Shown here piece after piece: positions 1 to 10,833 of a DNA stretch of 64,000 nt (its first letter is position 1; each line of letters begins with the position of its first letter). The translations under genes were made by a program, and so were the position numbers. Source of the DNA: Flavobacterium hydatis. Its GTDB lineage: Bacteria > Bacteroidota > Bacteroidia > Flavobacteriales > Flavobacteriaceae. The notes beneath the pieces are model-generated. The model was not told the DNA's origin and searched no databases. It worked only from the letters and a program-made list of their open reading frames with translations. Location: assembly GCF_000737695.1 (NCBI RefSeq), contig NZ_JPRM01000036.1, positions 101,197-165,196 on the forward strand. The letters are read 5' to 3'.

Positions 1-3000
1 GCTCTGTAAAATCTAATATAGGACACTGTGAATCTGCAGCGGGAATATCCGGAATAACAAAAGTACTGTTGCAATTGAAGAATAAACAACTAGTACCATC
101 TATTCATGCAGAGAAACAAAACCCAAATATTAATTTTAATAGTACTCCATTTAGAGTACAAAAAACATTAGAACCATGGGAAACTAACGGAAAATCAAGA
201 ATAGCAGGTATTAGCAGTTTTGGTGCAGGAGGTAGTAATGCTCATTTGATTATTGAAGAATATAACATGCAAGTGAAGCAACAAAAGTATGACCAGCCAA
301 TACCAATATGGGTTATGTCTGCAAAATCAGAAAAGCAACTCAAAGAATATGTAGAGAAGCTATTGTATTTTATAAAAAATCAAGAACAACTTTTGCCAGA
401 AGAAGTTGCATATACATTACAGGTAGGAAGAGAAGCAATGTCTCACCGACTCGCTTTTTATGCTACGACTATAGAGGAAGCTACGGCTCAATTAAAAGCC
501 TATTTAGATGAGGTTTCATTAGATTATTATTATGGGATTACAGCTCAAGACGCATTAATAAAGGAAGATGTATTAGATGCAGAAATTAAAAATTTATGGA
601 AAAATAGAGAGGTGAGACTATTAGAATTATGGTCTTCGGGAAGAAATATAGAGTGGTCTGCATATTATAACAAAAAGCAATTACCACAAAAGATAAGCTT
701 GCCTACATACCCTTTTGTGAAAAAATATTGTTGGTTCTCTAAAAAAGATAAAGCAAATGAAAATGCAGTAACATTAAATGGAGTGGCTGAGTTACACCCT
801 ATGCTTCATAAAAATGTATCTGATCTGGACGGAATTAAATTTCAAAGTGATTTCTCAGGAAACGAAACGTTCTTAAAAGATCATTTGGTCAATTCTGAAA
901 AACTATTTCCAGGAGTTGCCTATATAGAATTGGCTAGAAAAGCTTTAGAAGAAGTAACACATCAAGAAGTATTACAACTCAAAGATATTATTTGGTTGAA
1001 ACCGCTAAAAGTTGATAACAAAATTAAAAAAGTTAGCACCCTTGTAACAAAAGATAAAAACGAGATTGTAGTACAAATATCGAGTAAAGAAGAAGGGAAA
1101 AGTATAACACATGCGGAGATAAAATTAGGTAGAGAGGATTTAAAACAAGTTTCACGATATGATATTTCGGTTTTAAAAGAACGCATGCAAGGCGAAAAAG
1201 AAGGCGCAGCATGTTATGAAGCTTTTAAAACGGTAGGTTTAGAATATGGAGATAGTTTTCAAGGAATCAAAAAAATGTATTTCAATGAAGATGAATCATT
1301 AGTTAGTATTCATTTACCAGCGTGGGATGGAGTTATCTTAAATCCAGGTGTATTAGATGCAGCATTACAAGCAACCATAGGTGTAGATTTTAATAACAAA
1401 CAAGGAGGTTTACAATTGCCATACAGTCTTCAGGCGGTAGATATCTACGCTACAGATTTGACGAAAGCTTCTTGGTGTTATGTACAAAAACATAAAGAAA
1501 AAAGCAGAATACACAGATATTCCATGCAAATACTGGATGAGGATGGGAATGTATTGATAGGCATGAGAGATTTTGTGTCGATACCATTAAGTCCAGAACC
1601 AAAAATAACGCAAGAAAATAAAGATACAGAGTCTATCGGGATTTATTATGAATCGATATGGGAGAAAACATCTTTTGAAAAATCAGCAACAGCTTCTCAT
1701 AAAAAGAATGCTTTTATAGGAGCTAAAAATGAATATACACTAACATTAGAAAAAGAAATACAAGCCAATGGCGGAAGCATAAATTGGTATAAAGATGCAA
1801 CGGATGTTCCTCAAGACATTAAATCTATTTATTTCCTGCAAGGAATATGGGATGCTGATGATAAAAGCGAAGTGCTTGAACAAATTGATAAAATAGAATT
1901 GAATGTTTTTAAGAACATAAAGGCATTACAAAAAAGAAGCGCAGATAAACTAGATATAGTATTTGTAACTAAACAAACACAAAAGGTAACCTCATCTGAT
2001 ATTGTTACAGAAAAAGGATCAGGTATTCTAGGACTAGTTGGCTCTTTGGTAAAAGAAGAAATGAATTGGGGTTTTAAAAGTGTAGATGTTTCGCATCCTA
2101 ATGATATGAAACGTATTCTTGATACGCCTTATTCTAAAATGGGAGAATCCTTAGCAATTAGAAATCTCGATTTATATCAAAATATCCTCATACCAGTAGA
2201 AGATAAAATAGAAAAACAATATTCTAAAATTAAAAAAGGTGGAGTATATGTGATTTTAGGAGGAGCTGGTGGTTTAGGAAAAGTAACCACTTCTTATTTA
2301 GTAAAAGAGTACCAAGCCAAAGTATATTGGTTAGGAAGAAGAGAGCAAGACGATACTATTACTGAGGCAATTGAAGAAATAGCACAGCTTGGAGTATCTC
2401 CAACCTATATTCAATGCGATGCAGACAATAGGTTAAGTATGCAATCGGCGTATACACAAATCAAACTTACATCCGAAGAAATTAATGGAATTTTTCACTC
2501 GGCTATTGTGCTTAATGATAAGATAATTGCCAATATGAATGAAGAAGATTTTACAAAATCATTCTACCCAAAATCAATCGGAAGTCAATATTTGATAGAA
2601 GCCTTTAGTCAGGAAGAACTAGACTTTATTTGTTTTTATTCTTCAGCTCAAAGTTTCTTTAGAGCAGCGGGTCAATCTAATTACTCAGCAGGATGCACCT
2701 ATAAAGATAGTTTGGCAAAACAAGTACAGCAAAAATCAGGAATCCCAACATACGTAATTCATTGGGGATATTGGGGAAATACAGGTATTGTTTCTTCTAA
2801 AGGCTACGAACAACGAATGCAACAAATGGGCATAGGAAGTATTAATGAAGAGGAAGGAATGCAATCGTTAGAAAAAGTTTTTGCACAAAAAAATGGTCAA
2901 CTTTTCGTAATGAAATTTTTGAATGATGCTGTAATTAAGAGAATGAACATTTTTCAATTAAAAAAGAGAAAAGTTCAACCTCCTAAAGAAGCAACAATAG

Positions 3001-3047
3001 AACTTAAAAGGATAAAATTAACTTCTCCAAAACAAATCTTAAATTAA
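1..3047 (+). CDS. trans-AT type I PKS, 3' part (KS end-DH-KR), truncated by window start
   Basis: The frame is open from base 3, so the gene starts upstream of the window. The first residues contain the KS motif NIGH with the third catalytic residue (His), followed by the KS C-terminal SSFGAGGSNAH motif. No AT domain follows. A DH domain starts near base 800 (HPML; catalytic His at 882-884 in DHLVNSEKLFPG, where the usual Gly of HxxxGxxxxP is Ser; Asp in GVLDAALQ). A KR follows from about base 2000, with nucleotide-binding GGAGGLG near 2257 and catalytic Tyr at 2682-2684 (QSNYSAGC). The usual Asn four residues after this Tyr is Cys. No ACP follows: the protein ends after the KR, and the next gene begins with MT-ACP, so this module is split across two proteins. 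The stop lies one base before the next ATG. An AT-less KS-DH-KR layout is typical of trans-AT PKS. Confidence 0.95.
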   Translation, partial: SVKSNIGHCESAAGISGITKVLLQLKNKQLVPSIHAEKQNPNINFNSTPFRVQKTLEPWETNGKSRIAGISSFGAGGSNAHLIIEEYNMQVKQQKYDQPIPIWVMSAKSEKQLKEYVEKLLYFIKNQEQLLPEEVAYTLQVGREAMSHRLAFYATTIEEATAQLKAYLDEVSLDYYYGITAQDALIKEDVLDAEIKNLWKNREVRLLELWSSGRNIEWSAYYNKKQLPQKISLPTYPFVKKYCWFSKKDKANENAVTLNGVAELHPMLHKNVSDLDGIKFQSDFSGNETFLKDHLVNSEKLFPGVAYIELARKALEEVTHQEVLQLKDIIWLKPLKVDNKIKKVSTLVTKDKNEIVVQISSKEEGKSITHAEIKLGREDLKQVSRYDISVLKERMQGEKEGAACYEAFKTVGLEYGDSFQGIKKMYFNEDESLVSIHLPAWDGVILNPGVLDAALQATIGVDFNNKQGGLQLPYSLQAVDIYATDLTKASWCYVQKHKEKSRIHRYSMQILDEDGNVLIGMRDFVSIPLSPEPKITQENKDTESIGIYYESIWEKTSFEKSATASHKKNAFIGAKNEYTLTLEKEIQANGGSINWYKDATDVPQDIKSIYFLQGIWDADDKSEVLEQIDKIELNVFKNIKALQKRSADKLDIVFVTKQTQKVTSSDIVTEKGSGILGLVGSLVKEEMNWGFKSVDVSHPNDMKRILDTPYSKMGESLAIRNLDLYQNILIPVEDKIEKQYSKIKKGGVYVILGGAGGLGKVTTSYLVKEYQAKVYWLGRREQDDTITEAIEEIAQLGVSPTYIQCDADNRLSMQSAYTQIKLTSEEINGIFHSAIVLNDKIIANMNEEDFTKSFYPKSIGSQYLIEAFSQEELDFICFYSSAQSFFRAAGQSNYSAGCTYKDSLAKQVQQKSGIPTYVIHWGYWGNTGIVSSKGYEQRMQQMGIGSINEEEGMQSLEKVFAQKNGQLFVMKFLNDAVIKRMNIFQLKKRKVQPPKEATIELKRIKLTSPKQILN

Positions 3048-3048
3048 A

Positions 3049-6000
3049 ATGACTACCATAAAAAATAATGCCATAGAAATGCAAAGAATATGTCATAACT
3101 CTTTACTCAGTATTTTGACAAGTATGGGTTTTAGAAGTGGCATAGCTAATGAAATAGATCAGTTAAAGACAGAATTAAAAGTAGTTGACAAACATACCCG
3201 TTTGCTAGAAGAATGTATTCGTAGTTTAAAAAGCTACGATTATCTTCATGAAAACGAAGGAGTATTAACCCTTACTGCAATAGCTCAGGAGGAATTGAGA
3301 GATTTTGACAGACAAGTAACGTTGCAAAATATCTTTACAGACATGCCAGAAATGGCAGGTCATGCTACATTACTACAAGTATGTTTAGATGGGCTGCAAT
3401 CTATATTTCAGGGAAAAGTAAATGCTACAGATGTAATGTTCCCAGATGGAAGTATGGAGTTGGTTTCTGAAGTTTATAAAGGCAATGAACAAGCAGATTA
3501 TTTCAATGATATATTATGCCAGGTAGTAGAAAATATTGTAGCAGATAATATCGAAAACTTAGGCGAAGGAGAAAAGTTTACCATTCTGGAAGTTGGCGCA
3601 GGTACAGGAGGAACAAGTAACCTATTGTTTCAGGTATTAAGTACTTACAAAAACAAGATAAGTTATGTATATACAGATTTGTCTAAAAGTTTTCTGTTTC
3701 ATGCAGAGAAGCATTTCAAGGCAATTGCACCTTATTTAGAAACGAAACTTTTTAATATCGAAAAGTCACCAGAAAATCAGGAACTACCCCTGGGAAGTTT
3801 TGATATGGTAATTGGAGCCAATGTAGTACATGCAACAAAAAACATTAGAAAAAGTCTTCAAAATATAAAAGGAGTACTTAAGAGAAACGGTGTCTTAGTT
3901 TTAAACGAAATAGCACAAAACGATATATATGCTACCCTCACATTTGGATTACTCGATGGCTGGTGGTTATATGAAGATGCAGAAGTTAGGCTAGAAGGAA
4001 GCCCGGGTTTATCTACAAAAGGATGGCAAAAAGTATTAACAGATACAGGATTTGTTAATACAATGAGCTACCCAGAAGACGAAGAATTGTTTCAGCAAAT
4101 TATAATATCTCAAAGTGATGGAGAAATTATTTTGGCTGCCGAAGATGCTAAAGCTGAGCCAAGTTTAAGAGAAACTAAATCTGATAAAACAGAAATAGTT
4201 TCTAAACAAGCTGTGGGAACATCACAAGTTGTAGACATTAAGGAAGTAGAAAATTTTATAAAAAATAAATTAGCCTTAGTGCTAAAAATGGAGGTTTCGG
4301 AGTTTGACGAGATCACACCAATGTCTGATTATGGAGTAGATTCAATTATAGGTTTAGAATTAATAAAGGAAATAAATGAGACGCTAACAAATGCGATCCC
4401 AACTACGATATTATTTGATTATCCTACCATAAAAGAATTTTCTAAATACTTAGCAGAAGAACATAGTTCGGCTTTTACAATACAGCCAACAGCATCAGAA
4501 AGCGAAATCAAAGCAGAAAATAAGAGAGACAATAAGACAGAAAATGAAGTTCTGAGTCAAAAAATAGAAATAGAAAAAAGAGAAGAAGCATCATTTTTAG
4601 TAAGCAAAGAAAAAGGTAAAGCACAACGATTATGGCTGGAAAAACCTGCCACGATTGATGATATTAAAATTGTAAATTTTGATTTACCCGCAATACAACA
4701 AGATGAGGTTCTGGTTGAGATTTCTCATTTCTCGCTCAATTTTGGAGATTTACTTTGCGTAAAAGGATTATATCCTACAATGCCACCTTATCCTTTTTCT
4801 CCAGGTTTTGAGGCTTCGGGAACTATTATAGCAACAGGAAATAAAGTAACCAATTTTAGTATTGGAGACAGAGTAATAGTAATGACAGATGGTAGCTACG
4901 GCTTGCATAGTACACATTGTGTGGCTAACGAATTACAGTTGTTACCTATACCCGAAAATCAATCTTTTGAAGAAGCTTGTGCAATTCCTACAGTAGCTAT
5001 GACAATGGTGGAAGCATTTAGGAGAGTGCATGTTAAAAAAGGAGATTATATTTTAGTTCAAACTGCCACAGGTGGTATTGGGCATATTGCGATACAGCTA
5101 GCCAAGCATTTAGAATTAAAAGTTATTGCTACAGCAGGAAGTACCCTTAAAGTAGATTATTTAAGAGAAATTGGCGTTGAACATGCGATTAACTATAGAG
5201 AACAAGATTTTGAAGAAGAAGTAAATAGCATAACAAATGGGCAAGGAGTTACAGTTGTTGTAAATACCCTTTCGGGCGAAAACATTCAGAAAGGAATCAA
5301 CTGTTTAGGAAAAAGAGGGCAATATATCGAGTTGTCAATGACGGCTTTAAAATCGGCAAATCATATTGATCTGAGCAAATTTTCAAACAATCAAACCTTT
5401 ATAGCTGTTGATTTAAGAAAACTTATCGGCGAAGACCGAGAATATATCGAAGGTTTATGGGCAGAATGTAAACAGTATATAGAAAAGGGAGTTTTAAAAT
5501 CGGTAATCAGTACAGAAGTTCCTTTTGAAGATTATAAAAAAGCCTATAAAATACTGGAGGATAGAGATAATATAGGGAAAGTAATTGTTAGAGCTAATTC
5601 GGCAAGAACAGCACAGATAGAAATTCCATCAAGAAGTTCTAAAGAAATTAAACAATCCAATCAAAAAACTAAAGCATTAGACATTGCTATAGTTGGTATG
5701 AGTGGGCAATATGGTAGTGCAAAGGATTTAAATGATTTTTGGACAAAAATAAAAGATGGAGAAAGTCTTATAGAAGAAGTGCCAAATGATAGATGGAATA
5801 TCGACGAACACTTCTCTGCAGATCAAGAAGTAGCTAATAAAACGTATAGCAAGTGGGGAAGTTTTTTAAGAGACATAGATAAATTTGATCCCTTATTTTT
5901 TAGAATATCAGGCAAAGAAGCCGAGGGAATGGATCCGCAACAACGTTTGTTTTTAGAACATTGCTGGAAAGCTTTTGAAGATGCCGCTATTGTAACCGAT

Positions 6001-9000
6001 AAGCTAAATGGGGCAAAATGCGGAATATATGTTGGCGCAGGACAAGGAGATTATGTGCAAACGACTAATCTGGAGAATGCAGCAATTTATTGGGGAAACA
6101 GCAGCGCAATCCTAGCTTCAAGAATATCATATTTTCTTAACCTAAAAGGACCAGCAATCGCTATAGATACAGCATGTTCATCATCTTTGGTCGCAATCGA
6201 GATGGCGTGTAAAAGTTTGTATCATAAAGAAGTTGATATAGCATTAAGCGGTGGAGTATTTATTAATACAACACCTAGATTTTACAAATTGTCAAGCAAG
6301 GCAGGTATGCTAAGTAAAGACGGTCAATGTTATGCCTTTGATCATCGTGCTAACGGATTTGTACCGGGAGAAGGAGTAGGCGTTTTGGTACTCAAAAGGT
6401 TAGAAGACGCAAAAAGAGATGGCGATTATATACATGGTATTATCAAAGGAGTAGAAACCAATCAGGACGGAACTACTAATGGGATTTTGGCACCAAGTAT
6501 GAAATCTCAGGAAGAATTAGAAAATGAAGTATATCAAAAATATGATATTCACCCGGATAGCATAACTTATGTAGAGGCACATGGTACAGGAACAGGTCTT
6601 GGTGATCCTATAGAATTTGAAGGATTAACACGTGCTTTTAGAAAGCAAACCAACAACACTAATTATTGCGGATTAGGAAGTGTAAAAACGAATATTGGGC
6701 ATACCGTTTATGCAGCAGGAGTAGCAGGAGTACAGAAAGTAATATTGGCATTACAGAATAAAATAATACCTCCAACCTTAAATTATGAAGAGAAAAATAG
6801 TTTAATAAACTTAGAAAACAGTCCTTTTTATATAACAGATAAAATACAAGATTGGGCACATTCTGAAGCGACACCAAGGAGAGCGGCCGTAAGTAGTTTT
6901 GGATTTAGCGGAACAAATGCGCACCTAGTTGTAGAGGAGTATGAAAACAAGCATCAAAAAAATATTTCTAGTAAAGAGTTTGTTATACCAATATCGGCAA
7001 AAAGTGAGAAAGCACTAGAACGCCAAATAATAAACCTGATTGATTATCTGGAACAAAAACCTGCAATTTCTATTTCTGATGTAGCTTATACATGGCAAGT
7101 AGGACGTCAGCCCATGGAGTTTCGTAGCGTATTTATAACAGATTCTGTAGCAGATTTTTTAATTAAGCTAAAGAATAATAAAGGCTTAGTAAACTCCAAT
7201 ACAGCTTCTGCGAAAGAAAAAGAGCAATTCAAAACTTTTTTATCAAATGGAGCAGGAGAAGCCTATATAAAATATGCAACAGAACATAATGAATACCAGT
7301 CTTTAGCAAATTTATGGGCAATGGGAGTAAGTGTCGATTGGAATAAATTATATAGCAATAATCAAGAGAGACCTCAAAGAATAAGTTTGCCAACGTATGC
7401 TTTTGAAAAAGATAGATATTGGCTGAAAGCTAATACGATAATCGAATCGAATTCAGGAATACAAAAGCTACATCCGTTGCTACATCAAAGGATAAATGTT
7501 GATGGAGGAAATCAAAAATTCAGCAGTACGTATTTAGGAGAAGAACATTTTTTTAGAGATCATATTTTTAGGAATGAAAAAATATTGCCAGGAGTAGCCT
7601 ATTTAGAGCTAGCCAAAACTGCTGGAGAAAAGAGTATAAATAAAAACATTACACAATTAAAAAATGTGTTATGGCTACAGCCAATATGGCATCGTGGTAA
7701 GACAGTACAAATTGAAACTGAAATTATAAAACAAGAAGAAAGCCTTCAGTATGTTATTTACAGTAATATAGAAACAGTAGGAGTTTCAGGTCAGGAAAAA
7801 CAAATTCACGGGCAAGGAGAGTTAACCTCAGCCGAAACCTCAGCACCTATAAAACATGATATAGAGAAGATTAAAAAATCTCTTAGTAAGAATATTTCCA
7901 GAGATGCTTTTTATAAAAAATACCAAGAAATAGGATTAGAACTAGGAGCCTCTTTTCGAGGAGTACAACATTTGTGGTTTAGTTCTTCTGAGGCGATTTC
8001 TAAGATTGAACTTCCAAAAGGAGAAGGATATGTTCTCACTCCGGGAATAATGGATAGCGCTTTACAAACTTGTATAGGAATTAATCTGGAGAAAGAAGTA
8101 ACAGGCTTGCTATTTCCTTTTAGCGTAGAGCAAATAGATATATACCAACCATTAGAAGAAAATATATGGTCGTATGTACGAAAAAGTAAGAATAACAAAT
8201 CAGACGAAGTCATTAATTATGACGTAGATATTTGTAATGAGAATGGGGAAGTATTAATCGCATTTCAGAATGTATTATTTCTACCAGAAAGAAAAATAGC
8301 ACCTCAAACAACGCTTACTGAAGATACACAACTTTATAAATCTGTTTGGAAAGAAACTCCGATAAGCAGTAAAAGAAATCTTGAGGTAAAACGTAAAATT
8401 ATAATTTGCGAAGCAGTACCAGAAAAGGTACCACATTTTAATGAATTTCTGAATGCCGATATAGAGATGATTGAAGCTGCGTCTCCCGAAGTTTATTTCG
8501 AAAAGACAATAGCAATAATTAAGCAAGTAATAGCGAGTAAAGAAAATGTTGAAGTAATCCTTGTATACCCTGTTAGTAAGCAGTTAGAAATAGAGTTTTT
8601 GAGTGCTTTATTAAAAACAGCATCATTAGAAAACTCAAAAATCATAACAAAAATGATAGGAGTAGATATGGAGTTTACCAAATCGAATAGTGATGCCATT
8701 TATAAAATAGTTGGAAACGAACTGGAAACAACAGATCAGGAAATTAAATACGCCAAAGGAAACAGAAATTGCAAACAACTAGAATTAGTTACACTCTCAA
8801 ATTCTAAAGAAAAAACAACTATTAAGAGAAATGGACGCTATGTGATTACTGGCGGAATGGGAAGCTTAGGGCGCATTTTTGCAACATATATTACAAGTAA
8901 AAAAGCTAAAGTCATTCTTTTAGGGCGTAAAAAACTAAATAAAAGTCAAACAGATTTTATAGAGAGTTTGCCTAATGCAGCATACATGATTTGTGATATA

Positions 9001-10803
9001 GCAAATAAGCAAAAAGTACAAAGTACAGTTTCTAAAATTAAAAAAGAGTATGGTAATATAAACGGAATCATTCACGCAGCCGGAATTACAAGAGATAGTT
9101 TAATTCAGGTAAAAACAGAGGAAGAAATAAAAAATGTTTTCACTCCAAAAACGGAAGGATTAAAAAACTTAGACGAAGTATGCCAAAATGAGCCGTTAGA
9201 TTTTATGATGCTTTTCTCTTCTATTGTTAGCGAACTAGGTAATATAGGGCAGTCTGATTATACTGCCGCCAATGCGTATCTTAATAATTATGCTTTATAT
9301 AGAGAAGAAGAACGATTACGAGGCAATAGAAAAGGTAAAACCTATAGTATTGGATGGGGATTTTGGCAAGACGGAGGGATGAGATTGCAAGAGGAGCAAA
9401 TAGCATATCTGGATGCGCAATGGGGAATGAAACCAATGCCAACGGAATTAGGATTAGAGCTATTTGAAACCATTTTAGCTACAGCTTCACAAAACCTATT
9501 AGTGGCTTATGGAGATTCAAAAAAAATCAACAACATCATAACAAACCGATTTACCGAAAAGAAAAAGGTCGAGAATGTGGTAGAACAGAATGGAGAAAAT
9601 ATTAAAGAAAAGCTTCAGGATAAGTTACACCTATTAATTGCTGATTTATTAAAGTTAGATAAAGCTAAAATAGATAGAGACAAAGACTTAGCAGCGTATG
9701 GAGTAGATTCAATTTTACTGACAGAATTAAATTCGGAGTTGAATGCCTATTATGAAATTTCATTATTGCCATCCGTATTCTATAATAACACAACCATAGA
9801 AAGTTTAGCCGAGCATTTATTAGAAGAATATAATTCAGAAGTTCATAATAAACATCAAGAGGTTAAGGAAGAATTTTCAGAAAAAGATTCGGATAATAAA
9901 AACAATTTTTTCGATACAAAAAGTAATGAGCATAGTTTAAGTCAGCTCGATGTTAGCAAATTACAAAGTACCATCGAAGGATCTTCTTATTTGATACAAT
10001 TTCATAAGATAGCGCCCGAAAAGACTAATATTTTTATCATACCAGGCGTACCAGGAATTGCCTATGGATATTATGAATTGGCAGAACAGTTCTCTACATA
10101 CGGAAACTGTTATGGAATTACCATGCAAGGAATTTTTGATAACAAAAAACCATTAGACAGTATAGAGAAAATGGCTGCTCATAATGTAGCAGAGATTACT
10201 AAGATAACCCCACCAAATTCTGAGATACATCTTGTAACTCATAGTTTTGGCGGATTAATTAGTTATGAAATGGTAAAACAATTACAAGCATTAGATATAG
10301 AAGTTAAACAAATATTCATGCTAGATTGTTTTCCTAATACATTATCCAGCAACGAGATGGATAAAACGGTTTTGTTCCTGAATCTATTCCCGGAAATATT
10401 TGATAAAGTAGAAATAGAAACATTAAAGAGTAAAGTGCACAGTATTCTACAAGAAAAAAATACAGACAGAAAAGAATTACTATACAATTTCATCACAACA
10501 AATGGAGTGACTGTAAATCAGAATATGTTCGACAAACTATGGGATGTTTTTGATGTATCTATGAGTTGCAGTTACGAAATGGATATTCAGCATCAAGTTC
10601 CTATTACGCTGGCCAAAGTAAAAGATAAAGTAATTACAAATGAATTATACGATTTAGGCTGGAGTCAATATTTTGAACAGGTAGAAGTAATTAATGTAGA
10701 GGGGGATCACTTTTCTATAATACGAGAACCATATTGCTCTAAATGGGTTAAAGAAATAACATTTTATAAAGAAAAAACAGAACAAGTATCCTTAACCAGA
10801 TAA
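3049..10803 (+). CDS. trans-AT type I PKS, MT-ACP-ER-KS-DH-KR-ACP-TE (terminal protein)
   Basis: A 2584-residue megasynthase. Domains in order: C-methyltransferase about 1-360 (EVGAGTGGTSN near 180); ACP1 about 395-475 (GVDS, phosphopantetheine Ser432); medium-chain enoyl reductase about 525-855 (TGGIGHIAIQ near 675); KS about 878-1310 with intact Cys1043 (TACSSS), His1178 (EAHGTGTG) and His1218 (NIGH); DH about 1475-1750 (His1505 and Asp1669; the motif Gly is Asn); KR about 1930-2180 (GGMGSLG at 1935, Ser2057/2058, Tyr2071, Asn in YTAANAY); ACP2 about 2185-2265 (Ser2221); thioesterase about 2310-2580 (Ser2399 in THSFGG, Asp2426, His2554). No AT is present. The TE marks this as the chain-releasing protein. 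The MT, ACP and ER at the N-terminus complete the module begun in the preceding protein. Neither ACP has Trp six residues after the Ser, the flag of beta-branching ACPs. Confidence 0.96.
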   Translation: MTTIKNNAIEMQRICHNSLLSILTSMGFRSGIANEIDQLKTELKVVDKHTRLLEECIRSLKSYDYLHENEGVLTLTAIAQEELRDFDRQVTLQNIFTDMPEMAGHATLLQVCLDGLQSIFQGKVNATDVMFPDGSMELVSEVYKGNEQADYFNDILCQVVENIVADNIENLGEGEKFTILEVGAGTGGTSNLLFQVLSTYKNKISYVYTDLSKSFLFHAEKHFKAIAPYLETKLFNIEKSPENQELPLGSFDMVIGANVVHATKNIRKSLQNIKGVLKRNGVLVLNEIAQNDIYATLTFGLLDGWWLYEDAEVRLEGSPGLSTKGWQKVLTDTGFVNTMSYPEDEELFQQIIISQSDGEIILAAEDAKAEPSLRETKSDKTEIVSKQAVGTSQVVDIKEVENFIKNKLALVLKMEVSEFDEITPMSDYGVDSIIGLELIKEINETLTNAIPTTILFDYPTIKEFSKYLAEEHSSAFTIQPTASESEIKAENKRDNKTENEVLSQKIEIEKREEASFLVSKEKGKAQRLWLEKPATIDDIKIVNFDLPAIQQDEVLVEISHFSLNFGDLLCVKGLYPTMPPYPFSPGFEASGTIIATGNKVTNFSIGDRVIVMTDGSYGLHSTHCVANELQLLPIPENQSFEEACAIPTVAMTMVEAFRRVHVKKGDYILVQTATGGIGHIAIQLAKHLELKVIATAGSTLKVDYLREIGVEHAINYREQDFEEEVNSITNGQGVTVVVNTLSGENIQKGINCLGKRGQYIELSMTALKSANHIDLSKFSNNQTFIAVDLRKLIGEDREYIEGLWAECKQYIEKGVLKSVISTEVPFEDYKKAYKILEDRDNIGKVIVRANSARTAQIEIPSRSSKEIKQSNQKTKALDIAIVGMSGQYGSAKDLNDFWTKIKDGESLIEEVPNDRWNIDEHFSADQEVANKTYSKWGSFLRDIDKFDPLFFRISGKEAEGMDPQQRLFLEHCWKAFEDAAIVTDKLNGAKCGIYVGAGQGDYVQTTNLENAAIYWGNSSAILASRISYFLNLKGPAIAIDTACSSSLVAIEMACKSLYHKEVDIALSGGVFINTTPRFYKLSSKAGMLSKDGQCYAFDHRANGFVPGEGVGVLVLKRLEDAKRDGDYIHGIIKGVETNQDGTTNGILAPSMKSQEELENEVYQKYDIHPDSITYVEAHGTGTGLGDPIEFEGLTRAFRKQTNNTNYCGLGSVKTNIGHTVYAAGVAGVQKVILALQNKIIPPTLNYEEKNSLINLENSPFYITDKIQDWAHSEATPRRAAVSSFGFSGTNAHLVVEEYENKHQKNISSKEFVIPISAKSEKALERQIINLIDYLEQKPAISISDVAYTWQVGRQPMEFRSVFITDSVADFLIKLKNNKGLVNSNTASAKEKEQFKTFLSNGAGEAYIKYATEHNEYQSLANLWAMGVSVDWNKLYSNNQERPQRISLPTYAFEKDRYWLKANTIIESNSGIQKLHPLLHQRINVDGGNQKFSSTYLGEEHFFRDHIFRNEKILPGVAYLELAKTAGEKSINKNITQLKNVLWLQPIWHRGKTVQIETEIIKQEESLQYVIYSNIETVGVSGQEKQIHGQGELTSAETSAPIKHDIEKIKKSLSKNISRDAFYKKYQEIGLELGASFRGVQHLWFSSSEAISKIELPKGEGYVLTPGIMDSALQTCIGINLEKEVTGLLFPFSVEQIDIYQPLEENIWSYVRKSKNNKSDEVINYDVDICNENGEVLIAFQNVLFLPERKIAPQTTLTEDTQLYKSVWKETPISSKRNLEVKRKIIICEAVPEKVPHFNEFLNADIEMIEAASPEVYFEKTIAIIKQVIASKENVEVILVYPVSKQLEIEFLSALLKTASLENSKIITKMIGVDMEFTKSNSDAIYKIVGNELETTDQEIKYAKGNRNCKQLELVTLSNSKEKTTIKRNGRYVITGGMGSLGRIFATYITSKKAKVILLGRKKLNKSQTDFIESLPNAAYMICDIANKQKVQSTVSKIKKEYGNINGIIHAAGITRDSLIQVKTEEEIKNVFTPKTEGLKNLDEVCQNEPLDFMMLFSSIVSELGNIGQSDYTAANAYLNNYALYREEERLRGNRKGKTYSIGWGFWQDGGMRLQEEQIAYLDAQWGMKPMPTELGLELFETILATASQNLLVAYGDSKKINNIITNRFTEKKKVENVVEQNGENIKEKLQDKLHLLIADLLKLDKAKIDRDKDLAAYGVDSILLTELNSELNAYYEISLLPSVFYNNTTIESLAEHLLEEYNSEVHNKHQEVKEEFSEKDSDNKNNFFDTKSNEHSLSQLDVSKLQSTIEGSSYLIQFHKIAPEKTNIFIIPGVPGIAYGYYELAEQFSTYGNCYGITMQGIFDNKKPLDSIEKMAAHNVAEITKITPPNSEIHLVTHSFGGLISYEMVKQLQALDIEVKQIFMLDCFPNTLSSNEMDKTVLFLNLFPEIFDKVEIETLKSKVHSILQEKNTDRKELLYNFITTNGVTVNQNMFDKLWDVFDVSMSCSYEMDIQHQVPITLAKVKDKVITNELYDLGWSQYFEQVEVINVEGDHFSIIREPYCSKWVKEITFYKEKTEQVSLTR

Positions 10804-10833
10804 CATAAAATAACATAAAAAAAATACGCAACA

